Shown: positions 56,987-64,000 of the stretch, one piece after another
Layout: each line of letters begins with the position of its first letter
How positions within the stretch are numbered: the first letter of the stretch is position 1
Origin: Stutzerimonas nosocomialis
GTDB lineage: Bacteria > Pseudomonadota > Gammaproteobacteria > Pseudomonadales > Pseudomonadaceae
Direction: 5' to 3'
Assembly: GCF_005876855.1 (NCBI RefSeq)
Contig: NZ_QLAE01000028.1
Span: 1-64,000, forward strand
Length of the DNA stretch: 64,000 nucleotides
The notes under the pieces: generated by a model
Told to the model about the DNA's origin: nothing
Databases searched by the model: none
The model's input: only the letters and a program-made list of their open reading frames with translations
Program-made: the position numbers and the translations under genes

Positions 56987-57766
56987 ATGCCCCGCCCCAT
57001 CGTTCGCTTCACCGATGTCACCAAGCGCTATGGCAACCTCACGGTGCTCGATAACCTGAACCTCAGCGTCGAAGCGGGGGAAAAGGTGGCGATCATCGGA
57101 CCCAGCGGCTCCGGCAAATCCACCCTGCTGCGCGCCCTGATGACGCTCGAGCAGATCGACGACGGCCTGATTGTCGTCGACGACGAGCCCCTGACCCACA
57201 TGCCCAACCGCTCCGGTCGGCTGGTACCGGCCAGCGCGCGGCACCAGCGGCGCGTGCGCGGCAAGATCGGCATGGTGTTCCAGAGCTTCAACCTGTTTCC
57301 CCACATGAGCGCGCTGCAGAACGTCATGGAAGCGCCGGTCCAGGTGCTGGGCATGAACAAGCAGGAAGCCGGCGAACGGGCGCGCGAGCTGCTGGATCTG
57401 GTGGGCCTGGGCGACAAGCACCAGCATTACCCGTCGCAGCTCTCAGGCGGCCAGCAACAGCGTGTGGCCATCGCTCGGGCACTGGCCATGCGGCCGAAGG
57501 TGATGCTGTTCGACGAGGTGACCTCGGCGCTGGACCCGGAGCTGTGCGGTGAGGTGCTGGGGGTGATCCGCAAGCTGGGCGCCGAGCACAACCTGACGAT
57601 GCTGATGGTGACGCACCAGATGGGCTTCGCCCGGGAATTCGCCGACCGCGTGTGCTTCTTCCACAAGGGCAACATCCATGAGCAGGGAACGCCGGCCGAG
57701 CTGTTCGGCCATCCCCGCCAGGAGAGAACCCAGGCCTTTCTCAGTGCGGTCAACGAAGCGCACTGA
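56987..57766 (+). CDS. ehuA: ectoine ABC transporter ATPase EhuA
   Basis: A 259-residue ATPase of the polar amino acid type: Walker A GPSGSGKST, signature LSGGQQQRVAIARAL, Walker B VMLFDEVTSALDPEL. It drives EhuCD. GAGGAG lies upstream of ATG 56987. Its stop is 8 bases from the convergent PilZ stop, marking the end of the accessory region. Confidence 0.92.
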   Translation: MPRPIVRFTDVTKRYGNLTVLDNLNLSVEAGEKVAIIGPSGSGKSTLLRALMTLEQIDDGLIVVDDEPLTHMPNRSGRLVPASARHQRRVRGKIGMVFQSFNLFPHMSALQNVMEAPVQVLGMNKQEAGERARELLDLVGLGDKHQHYPSQLSGGQQQRVAIARALAMRPKVMLFDEVTSALDPELCGEVLGVIRKLGAEHNLTMLMVTHQMGFAREFADRVCFFHKGNIHEQGTPAELFGHPRQERTQAFLSAVNEAH

Positions 57767-57774
57767 GCGCCGAG

Positions 57775-58038
57775 TCACTCGCGGTTGACGAAGCGCAGGC
57801 CGACGCCTTCGGCGTCCACCCGCATCACTTCCATCTCCAGTACCGGCGCCTCGATCGGCAGGTCCTGCACCTGCCCGGTCACCCGCTCGCCGACGCCCAG
57901 CGCGATTAGCTCAGGGTGGCGGACATAGACTCCGCCATCGGAAAGATCGCGGGTCTGCCCCAGCACCTCGCCGAACGAGGGGTGGCTGATCTTGATTCGG
58001 CATTTCATCGCGGTCCGTGGATATTGCCGTTTGCTCAT
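57775..58038 (-). CDS. PilZ-domain protein
   Basis: An 87-residue single-domain PilZ protein. The c-di-GMP motifs RQYPR (RxxxR type, residues 4-8) and DLSDGGVYV (D/NxSxxG, about 32-40) are both present, so ligand binding is expected. Target unknown. The neighbour of the lipid A acyltransferase gene, as in P. aeruginosa. Confidence 0.88.
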   Translation of the reverse strand: MSKRQYPRTAMKCRIKISHPSFGEVLGQTRDLSDGGVYVRHPELIALGVGERVTGQVQDLPIEAPVLEMEVMRVDAEGVGLRFVNRE

Positions 58039-58069
58039 GTCCGTCCTTTGGTTTGGCTGGGGGTTGGCG

Positions 58070-58975
58070 TTAGTACCAGCGGGCCTCGCCCGGTGGTCGC
58101 TTCTTGAAGCGCTTCATGGTCCACATGTACTGGGTCGGCCATTGCCGTACATAACGCTCGACCACGCCGCTCATGGCCGCGACCGCGGTGGTGACGTCCT
58201 CGCTGTACATCTCCTGCGGCGCGGCTTCGATGATCACCTTGTAGCCCGACCCGTCCTCCAGGCGCAACGCGTGGAGGAAGACCCCGAGCGCCTTGCCTCC
58301 GGCGAGCATGCCGGGGACGAATTTGCTGGTCAGCGCCTGGGTGGCGCAGAAGGGCACGAACACGCCGCTGGATTCGGCCGGCTCGGGATCGGCCGGGATA
58401 CCCACCGCCTCCCCGCGCCTGACCGCCTTGATCACGCTGAGGATGCCTTCGCGCGTCGAGGGCGCGACCCGGTTGCCGAGCTGGACGCGCTGCTTCTGCA
58501 GCAGCTCGTCCACCGCCTTGAGCTTGGGCGGCCGGTAGAAGATGATCGGGTTGCACTGCGCGCAGTAGAAGTGATTGAGCACTTCCCAGTTGCCCAGGTG
58601 GCTGGTGATGCCCACCACGCCCTTGCCCGATGCCAGCGCGGCCTGCAACACCTCCAGCCCCTCGACTTCCTTGACCAGGTCGATGGACTTCTGCGCCGGC
58701 CAGATCCAGGCGCAGGCGCTCTCGGTAAAGCTCTTGCCGATTCCGCGCAGGCTTTCGCGCAGCAGTTTCTCCTGCTCGTCCGCGCTCAGCTCGGGGAAGC
58801 ACTTGCGCAGGTTGATCCGCGCCACTTCGCGGGAACGGTTGGGCAGCTTGTACATCAGCCAGCCGATGAAATCGCCGAGCCGCTGCACCGCGCCCCATGG
58901 CAGCAACGCGAGCAGTCGCAGACACCCGACCGCAACGGCACCTTTGAGCTTTTCCAACAGGAGAACTCCCGACAA
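58070..58975 (-). CDS. lipid A biosynthesis acyltransferase (LpxL/HtrB family)
   Basis: A 301-residue inner-membrane acyltransferase adding secondary acyl chains to lipid A. An N-terminal hydrophobic segment (about residues 12-28) is followed by the HX4E motif [10 protein letters not shown] and [22 protein letters not shown]. aeruginosa has two LpxL-like paralogs; position suggests the one recalled as PA0011. Acyl specificity cannot be read from the sequence. Confidence 0.9.
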   Translation of the reverse strand: MSGVLLLEKLKGAVAVGCLRLLALLPWGAVQRLGDFIGWLMYKLPNRSREVARINLRKCFPELSADEQEKLLRESLRGIGKSFTESACAWIWPAQKSIDLVKEVEGLEVLQAALASGKGVVGITSHLGNWEVLNHFYCAQCNPIIFYRPPKLKAVDELLQKQRVQLGNRVAPSTREGILSVIKAVRRGEAVGIPADPEPAESSGVFVPFCATQALTSKFVPGMLAGGKALGVFLHALRLEDGSGYKVIIEAAPQEMYSEDVTTAVAAMSGVVERYVRQWPTQYMWTMKRFKKRPPGEARWY

Positions 58976-59012
58976 TCAAACACCTAGTGTAACTGCTCGG
59001 TGCGGGCGCAGG

Positions 59013-59570
59013 TCAGCGGCCGCTGCTCAGAACGGCGTAGCGATCACAGTCCCGGGTATGGTCCATGACCATCCCGGCGGCCTGCATGTAGGCGTAGCAG
59101 ATGGTCGGCCCGACGAAGCTGAAGCCGGCCTTCTTCAGCGCCTTGCTCATGGCCACCGCCTGCTCGCTCACCGCTGGCACCTGATCGCGGCGCTCGAAGT
59201 GGTTGATCCATGGCGCACCGCCGACGAAGCTCCACAGCCAGCCGGACGGGTCTTCGAGCTCCAGCCAGCGCCGCGCATTGGTGCGCGCCGCCTCGAGCTT
59301 GCGCCGGTTGCGGATGATGCCCGGATCCAGCATCAGGGCGTCGATCTGCGCATCGCTCATGCGCGCCAGCTGCGCCGGGTCGAAGCCGAACAGCACCTCG
59401 CGGTAGCGCTCGCGCTTCTTCAGCACGGTGATCCAGGACAGGCCCGCCTGGAAGGCTTCGAGCAGCAGCAGTTCGAACAGCCGCTCGGGGTCGCGCTGGG
59501 GCACGCCCCACTCGTTGTCGTGGTAGTGCTGGTAGAGGGGATCGTCGGTACACCAGGCGCAGCGGGGCAT
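59013..59570 (-). CDS. tag: DNA-3-methyladenine glycosylase I
   Basis: A 185-residue base-excision repair enzyme removing 3-methyladenine. Family segments: [20 protein letters not shown] with zinc-ligand Cys near the start, [40 protein letters not shown] and late [15 protein letters not shown]. Divergent from glyQ. Confidence 0.96.
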   Translation of the reverse strand: MPRCAWCTDDPLYQHYHDNEWGVPQRDPERLFELLLLEAFQAGLSWITVLKKRERYREVLFGFDPAQLARMSDAQIDALMLDPGIIRNRRKLEAARTNARRWLELEDPSGWLWSFVGGAPWINHFERRDQVPAVSEQAVAMSKALKKAGFSFVGPTICYAYMQAAGMVMDHTRDCDRYAVLSSGR

Positions 59571-59647
59571 GGCATTTCTCGGGCAGTCAGGCGGCTGGGC
59601 GGCGACCGCGGGCACGATCCTCCCGGCGGTACGGCAGTGGATTCGGT

Positions 59648-59653
59648 TATACT
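59648..59653 (+). promoter_or_regulatory. probable -10 element of the glyQ promoter
   Basis: TATACT, one base off TATAAT, 38 bases before the glyQ start. The matching -35 region (GGCGGT, 17-18 bases upstream) is weak. The expected leader is about 30 bases, too short for a riboswitch. Confidence 0.4.
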
Positions 59654-59690
59654 CCGAGGCTTTCTGTCGAAGCCCAGCACAGGTGAAATT

Positions 59691-60638
59691 TTGACCCAGC
59701 CTACGCCTGCCGTGCGCACCTTCCAAGACCTGATCCTCGCCCTGCAAAGCTACTGGGCGGAACAGGGTTGCGTGGTCCTGCAGCCCTACGACATGGAGAT
59801 GGGCGCCGGTACCTTCCACACCGCCACCTTCCTGCGGGCGATCGGTCCGGAAACCTGGAACGCCGCCTATGTCCAGCCTTCGCGCCGCCCGGCCGACGGC
59901 CGCTACGGCGAGAACCCCAACCGCCTGCAGCACTACTACCAGTTCCAGGTGGTGCTCAAGCCCAACCCGGAGAACATCCAGGACCTTTACCTGGGTTCGC
60001 TGCGCCGCATCGGCGTCGACACCTCGGTGCACGACGTACGTTTCGTCGAGGACAACTGGGAGTCGCCGACCCTGGGCGCCTGGGGCCTGGGCTGGGAAGT
60101 CTGGCTCAACGGCATGGAAGTCACCCAGTTCACCTATTTCCAGCAGGTCGGTGGCCTGGAGTGCTACCCGGTCACTGGCGAGATCACCTACGGTCTGGAA
60201 CGCCTGGCGATGTACCTGCAGGGCGTCGACTCGGTCTACGACCTGATCTGGACCGACGGCCCGTTCGGCACCGTCACCTATGGCGACGTCTTCCACCAGA
60301 ACGAGGTGGAACAGTCCACCTACAACTTCGAGCACGCCAACGTGCCGAAGCTGTTCGAACTCTTCGACTTCTATGAAAGCGAGGCCAACCGGCTGATCGA
60401 GCTGGAGCTGCCGCTGCCGACCTACGAGATGGTCCTCAAGGCCTCGCACACCTTCAACCTGCTCGATGCGCGCCGCGCCATCTCGGTGACCGAGCGCCAG
60501 CGCTACATCCTGCGCGTGCGCGCCCTGGCCCGTTCCGTGGCGCAGAGTTACCTGCAGGCACGCGGCAAGCTCGGCTTCCCGATGGCTGCTCCGGCGTTGC
60601 GCGATGAAGTACTGGCCAAGCTGAAGGAGGCCGAATGA
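59691..60638 (+). CDS. glyQ: glycyl-tRNA synthetase alpha subunit
   Basis: A 315-residue class II synthetase subunit holding the aminoacylation site: [40 protein letters not shown] (motif 2 region), [20 protein letters not shown] (motif 3). Translation starts at TTG 59691 (AGGTGA upstream); this gives exactly the N-terminus of the P. aeruginosa protein ([11 protein letters not shown]...), and no ATG fits. Overlaps glyS by 4 bases; functions as alpha2beta2. Confidence 0.96.
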   Translation: MTQPTPAVRTFQDLILALQSYWAEQGCVVLQPYDMEMGAGTFHTATFLRAIGPETWNAAYVQPSRRPADGRYGENPNRLQHYYQFQVVLKPNPENIQDLYLGSLRRIGVDTSVHDVRFVEDNWESPTLGAWGLGWEVWLNGMEVTQFTYFQQVGGLECYPVTGEITYGLERLAMYLQGVDSVYDLIWTDGPFGTVTYGDVFHQNEVEQSTYNFEHANVPKLFELFDFYESEANRLIELELPLPTYEMVLKASHTFNLLDARRAISVTERQRYILRVRALARSVAQSYLQARGKLGFPMAAPALRDEVLAKLKEAE

Positions 60639-62692
60639 TGAACGCTCAGGATTTCCTGGTTGAACTGGGTACCGAAGAGCTGCCTCCCAAGGCGCTGAAG
60701 AAACTCGCCGATGCCTTCCTGGCCGGCATCGAAAGCGGACTGCGCGAAGCCGGCTTGAACTACGCCGCTGCCCGCGCCTATGCCGCGCCGCGCCGCCTGG
60801 CGGTCGTCGTCGAGCAGCTCGCCACCGAACAGCCCGATCGCAGCGTCAACCTCGACGGCCCGCCGTTGCAGGCCGCCTTCGACGCCGAGGGCAAGCCGAC
60901 CCAGGCCGCGCTGGGCTTCGCCCGCAAGTGCGGCGTCGATCTCTCGGAAGTCGACACCAGCGGCCCGAAGCTGCGCTTCAGCCGCAGCATTCCCGGCCAG
61001 CCTGCCCGCGACCTGCTGCCCGGCATCGTCGAGCAGTCCCTCGCCGCGCTGCCGATTCCCAAGCGCATGCGCTGGGCGGCGCGCAAGGACGAATTCGTCC
61101 GCCCGACCCAGTGGCTGGTGATGCTGCTCGGCGATCAGGTCGTACCCTGCGAGATCCTGGCGCAGACGACCGGCCGTGAATCGCGCGGCCATCGCTTCCA
61201 TCATCCCGAAGCGGTGCGCATCTCGAGCCCGTCGAGCTACCTGGACGAGCTGCGCAGCGCCCATGTGATCGCCGATTTCGCCGAACGCCGGCAGCTGATC
61301 GGCAAGCGGGTTGCCGAACTCGCCGCCGAGCACCAGGGCCGCGCCATCGTGCCCAGCGAGCTGCTCGACGAAGTCACCGCCCTGGTCGAATGGCCGGTGC
61401 CGCTGGTGTGCTCGTTCGAGGAGCGCTTCCTCGCCGTGCCCCAGGAAGCCCTGATCTCCACCATGCAGGACAACCAGAAGTACTTCTGCCTGCTCGACGC
61501 CGACGGCAAGCTGCTGCCGCGCTTCATCACCGTGGCCAACATCGAGAGCCTGGACCCCCGGCAGATCATCGCCGGCAACGAGAAAGTCGTGCGCCCGCGC
61601 CTGACCGATGCCGAGTTCTTCTTCAAGCAGGACAAGAAGCAGCCGCTCGAGCGCTTCAACGAGCGCCTGGCCAAGGTGGTGTTCCAGGCCCAGCTCGGAT
61701 CGGTGTTCGACAAGGCCGAGCGCGTTTCCCGCCTCGCCGCCTTCATCGCCGAGCGCATCGGCGGTGATCGCCAGCGGGCGGCGCGTGCCGGCCTGCTGTC
61801 CAAGTGCGACCTGGCCACCGAGATGGTCGGCGAATTCCCCGAGATGCAGGGCATCGCCGGCTACTACTACGCGCTGAACGACAACGAACCCGAAGACGTC
61901 GCCCTGGCACTGAACGAGCAGTACATGCCGCGCGGCGCCGGCGCCGAGCTGCCGAGCACCCTGACCGGCGCGGCCGTGGCGGTCGCCGACAAGCTCGATA
62001 CCCTGGTCGGCATCTTCGGCATCGGCATGCTGCCCACCGGCAGCAAGGACCCCTACGCGCTGCGCCGCGCCGCCCTCGGCGTGCTGCGCATCCTCATCGA
62101 AAAGGACCTCGATCTGGATCTGGTGCAGGCCGTGCGCTTCTCCATCGGCCAGTTCGGCGACAAGGTCAACAGCGCAGGGCTGGCTGACCAGGTGCTGGAG
62201 TTCATCTTCGACCGCCTGCGTGCGCGCTACGAGGACGAAGGCATCGACGTGTCGTCCTACCTCGCGGTACGTGCCGTGCAGCCCGGTTCGGCGCTGGACT
62301 TCGACCAGCGCGTGCAGGCGGTCCAGGCCTTCCGCCGGCTACCCGAAGCCGAAGCGCTCGCCGCGGTGAACAAGCGCGTCTCGAACCTGCTGAGCAAGTT
62401 CGAAAGCAAGCTGCCCGAGGCGGTGGAGCCGCGCTATTTCGACAACGCGACCGAGTTTTCGCTGTATTCGGCCATCCAGCAGGCCGAACACGCCGTGCTG
62501 CCCCTGGGCGCCGAGCGGCGTTACCGCGAAGCGCTGGAACGCCTGGCGCTGTTGCGCGAGCCGGTCGATGCGTTCTTCGAGGCGGTACTGGTGAACGCCG
62601 AGGATGCTTCCGTGCGCGCCAACCGCTATGCACTGCTGGCCCGACTCAGAGGACTGTTCCTTGGCGTCGCCGATATTTCCGCGCTGGGTTAA
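60635..62692 (+). CDS. glyS: glycyl-tRNA synthetase beta subunit
   Basis: A 685-residue subunit for tRNA binding with an HD-like region and a C-terminal anticodon-binding-like domain. Start [17 protein letters not shown], then [20 protein letters not shown] and [20 protein letters not shown] are typical. Two ATGs in tandem (60635, 60638) follow AAGGAGG; the second has better spacing, the first overlaps the glyQ stop. Confidence 0.97.
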   Translation: MMNAQDFLVELGTEELPPKALKKLADAFLAGIESGLREAGLNYAAARAYAAPRRLAVVVEQLATEQPDRSVNLDGPPLQAAFDAEGKPTQAALGFARKCGVDLSEVDTSGPKLRFSRSIPGQPARDLLPGIVEQSLAALPIPKRMRWAARKDEFVRPTQWLVMLLGDQVVPCEILAQTTGRESRGHRFHHPEAVRISSPSSYLDELRSAHVIADFAERRQLIGKRVAELAAEHQGRAIVPSELLDEVTALVEWPVPLVCSFEERFLAVPQEALISTMQDNQKYFCLLDADGKLLPRFITVANIESLDPRQIIAGNEKVVRPRLTDAEFFFKQDKKQPLERFNERLAKVVFQAQLGSVFDKAERVSRLAAFIAERIGGDRQRAARAGLLSKCDLATEMVGEFPEMQGIAGYYYALNDNEPEDVALALNEQYMPRGAGAELPSTLTGAAVAVADKLDTLVGIFGIGMLPTGSKDPYALRRAALGVLRILIEKDLDLDLVQAVRFSIGQFGDKVNSAGLADQVLEFIFDRLRARYEDEGIDVSSYLAVRAVQPGSALDFDQRVQAVQAFRRLPEAEALAAVNKRVSNLLSKFESKLPEAVEPRYFDNATEFSLYSAIQQAEHAVLPLGAERRYREALERLALLREPVDAFFEAVLVNAEDASVRANRYALLARLRGLFLGVADISALG

Positions 62693-62696
62693 AACC

Positions 62697-63242
62697 TTGA
62701 AGCTGATCGTTCTCGACCGCGACGGGGTGATCAACCAGGACTCCGACGACTTCGTCAAAACGACGGAGGAATGGATCCCCATTCCCGGTTCGCTGGAAGC
62801 CATCGGTCGGCTGTGCCGTGCCGGCTGGACGGTCGCCGTGGCGACCAACCAGTCGGGGCTGGCACGCGGGCTGTTCGATGCCTCGGTTCTGAGTGACATG
62901 CATTTCAAGATGCAGTGCCTGACCATGGACCACGGCGGGCGCATCGACCTGATCGTCCACTGCCCCCATGGCCCGGACGACGGCTGTGACTGCCGCAAGC
63001 CTCAGCCAGGGCTGTTCCGGCGCATCGCCGACCATTTCAAGCTGCCCGACCTGTCGGGCGTGCCGGTGGTCGGCGACAGCCACCGCGACCTGCACGCCGG
63101 CATGCTGCTGGGCGGCGTGCCTTACCTGGTCAGGACCGGCAAGGGGCAGCGCACGCTGCAGAGTCCCCTGCCGCCTGGCACCCAGGTGTTCGACGACCTT
63201 TCCGCCGTTGCGGATCATCTGATCGGGAAGAAGACGCGATGA
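62697..63242 (+). CDS. gmhB: D-glycero-beta-D-manno-heptose-1,7-bisphosphate 7-phosphatase
   Basis: A 181-residue HAD phosphatase supplying ADP-heptose for the LPS core. Motif I is LDRDGVINQD, VATNQSG is motif II, and CPHGPDDGCDCRKP is the zinc-binding loop of GmhB. The start is TTG 62697, giving the usual MKLIVLDRDG; there is no ATG in frame nearby and the ribosome-binding site is weak, so coupling to glyS (5 bases upstream) is likely. Confidence 0.93.
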   Translation: MKLIVLDRDGVINQDSDDFVKTTEEWIPIPGSLEAIGRLCRAGWTVAVATNQSGLARGLFDASVLSDMHFKMQCLTMDHGGRIDLIVHCPHGPDDGCDCRKPQPGLFRRIADHFKLPDLSGVPVVGDSHRDLHAGMLLGGVPYLVRTGKGQRTLQSPLPPGTQVFDDLSAVADHLIGKKTR

Positions 63243-63997
63243 GCTTCGTGCAGTCTCTGCGTACAGCCGTGTTCTACCTGCTGCTGGCCTCCAGCGCCTT
63301 CGTCTGGTGCCTGGTCAGCATGGTCTGCGCGCCGTTCATGCCCTTCCGCGCCCGCTACCGCTTCGTGGTCCAGACCTGGTGCCGCAGCGCCATCTGGCTG
63401 GCCAGGGTAGTAGCCGGTATCCGCTACGAAGTCAGCGGTCAGGAGAACATCCCGACGCAACCTTGCGTGATCCTGGCCAAGCACCAGAGCACCTGGGAGA
63501 CGTTCTTCCTCTCGGCCTACTTCGAGCCGCTGAGCCAGGTGCTCAAGCGTGAGCTGCTCTTCGTGCCCTTCTTCGGCTGGGCCATCGCGCTGCTCAAGCC
63601 AATCGCCATCGACCGCGACAATCCCAAGGCGGCCCTCCGCCAGCTGGCCAAGCAGGGCGACGAGCGTCTCAAGCAGGGCGTCTGGGTGCTGATCTTCCCG
63701 GAGGGCACCCGGGTGCCGGTGGGCCAGCCCGGTAAGTTCTCCCGCGGTGGCGCAGCGTTGGCCGCCAATGCCGGCTTGCCCGTGCTGCCGATCGCCCACA
63801 ACGCCGGCTCCTTCTGGCCGAAAGCCGGCTGGGCCAAGCACCCCGGCACCATCCAGGTGGTGATCGGTCCGGCGCTGCACGCCGAGGGTGAAGGCCCGCG
63901 CGCGATCGCAGCACTCAACCAGCGCGCCGAGGACTGGATCAACCAGCAGGTCGCCCAGCTCGAAGGCGTTTCGTCCGAAGCGGTCGCCAGCGCCTGA
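63239..63997 (+). CDS. 1-acyl-sn-glycerol-3-phosphate acyltransferase-like (PlsC family)
   Basis: A 252-residue membrane acyltransferase with an N-terminal helix (FYLLLASSAFVWCLVSMVCA), the HX4E motif KHQSTWETFF, and FPEGTRVPVGQPGKFSRGG. It transfers an acyl group to lysophosphatidate in phospholipid synthesis. Overlaps gmhB by 4 bases. The gene is complete; the window ends three bases after its stop. Confidence 0.9.
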   Translation: MSFVQSLRTAVFYLLLASSAFVWCLVSMVCAPFMPFRARYRFVVQTWCRSAIWLARVVAGIRYEVSGQENIPTQPCVILAKHQSTWETFFLSAYFEPLSQVLKRELLFVPFFGWAIALLKPIAIDRDNPKAALRQLAKQGDERLKQGVWVLIFPEGTRVPVGQPGKFSRGGAALAANAGLPVLPIAHNAGSFWPKAGWAKHPGTIQVVIGPALHAEGEGPRAIAALNQRAEDWINQQVAQLEGVSSEAVASA

Positions 63998-64000
63998 GAC

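Overview
The window is a high-GC gammaproteobacterial chromosome segment, almost certainly from Pseudomonas sensu lato and most like the stutzeri group (Stutzerimonas). The basis is recalled gene order and protein similarity; no search was run. From about 59 kb back to 24.8 kb the core genes follow the order I remember around the replication origin of P. aeruginosa: acyltransferase, gmhB, glyS, glyQ, tag, lipid A acyltransferase, PilZ, then trkA, rsmB, fmt, def, a LysM protein, dprA, tsaC, qor, hemF and aroE. Between the PilZ gene and trkA this genome carries about 22 kb of accessory catabolic genes.

Layout. 0-6 kb: a siderophore-iron module (FhuF-like reductase, ABC ATPase, double-length FhuB-type permease, binding protein) behind a partial Fur box, with a convergent MFS transporter. 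6.8-9.8 kb: a lower-GC insert with a Tle1-like (DUF2235) lipase resembling type VI effectors and two tandem copies of a DUF2931-type lipoprotein, the likely immunity genes. 9.8-18.2 kb: a periplasmic 5'-nucleotidase behind a Pho-box-like site, two poorly known proteins, a MEDS-domain protein overlapping a hybrid histidine kinase, and a trehalose-synthase-like GH13 enzyme. 18.3-23.7 kb: a TonB receptor/ABC uptake operon headed by a clear cobalamin riboswitch, with a near-perfect Zur-box-like dyad further upstream. 23.9-35.3 kb: housekeeping genes. 35.3-39 kb: an HBM-type chemoreceptor and a malate:quinone oxidoreductase with a lipoprotein signal.

39.3-57.8 kb is an ectoine (and partly hydroxyectoine) uptake and catabolism region: doeD and doeC, then eutB-eutC-doeA-doeB-doeX, the MocR-type regulator gene enuR, and the divergent importer ehuBCDA. 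The importer brings ectoines in; DoeA opens the ring, DoeB deacetylates, DoeD transaminates and DoeC oxidises to aspartate. EutB and EutC belong to the hydroxyectoine branch, but no eutA is seen. The cluster is interrupted by yhhQ (queuosine-precursor transporter, with a possible preQ1 riboswitch) and by a self-contained module of a dicarboxylate-type carrier, LeuCD paralogs and a LysR regulator. A 15-base motif (13 of 15 identical) lies upstream of both eutB and ehuB in the same orientation relative to each gene and is a good candidate for an EnuR operator.

57.8-64 kb: PilZ, lipid A acyltransferase, tag, glyQS, gmhB and a PlsC-type acyltransferase. I saw no tRNA, rRNA, CRISPR array, transposase or phage gene. 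The most rewarding leads are the Zur plus B12 tandem control, the shared motif, the preQ1 candidate, the LeuCD module and the effector with duplicated immunity genes.
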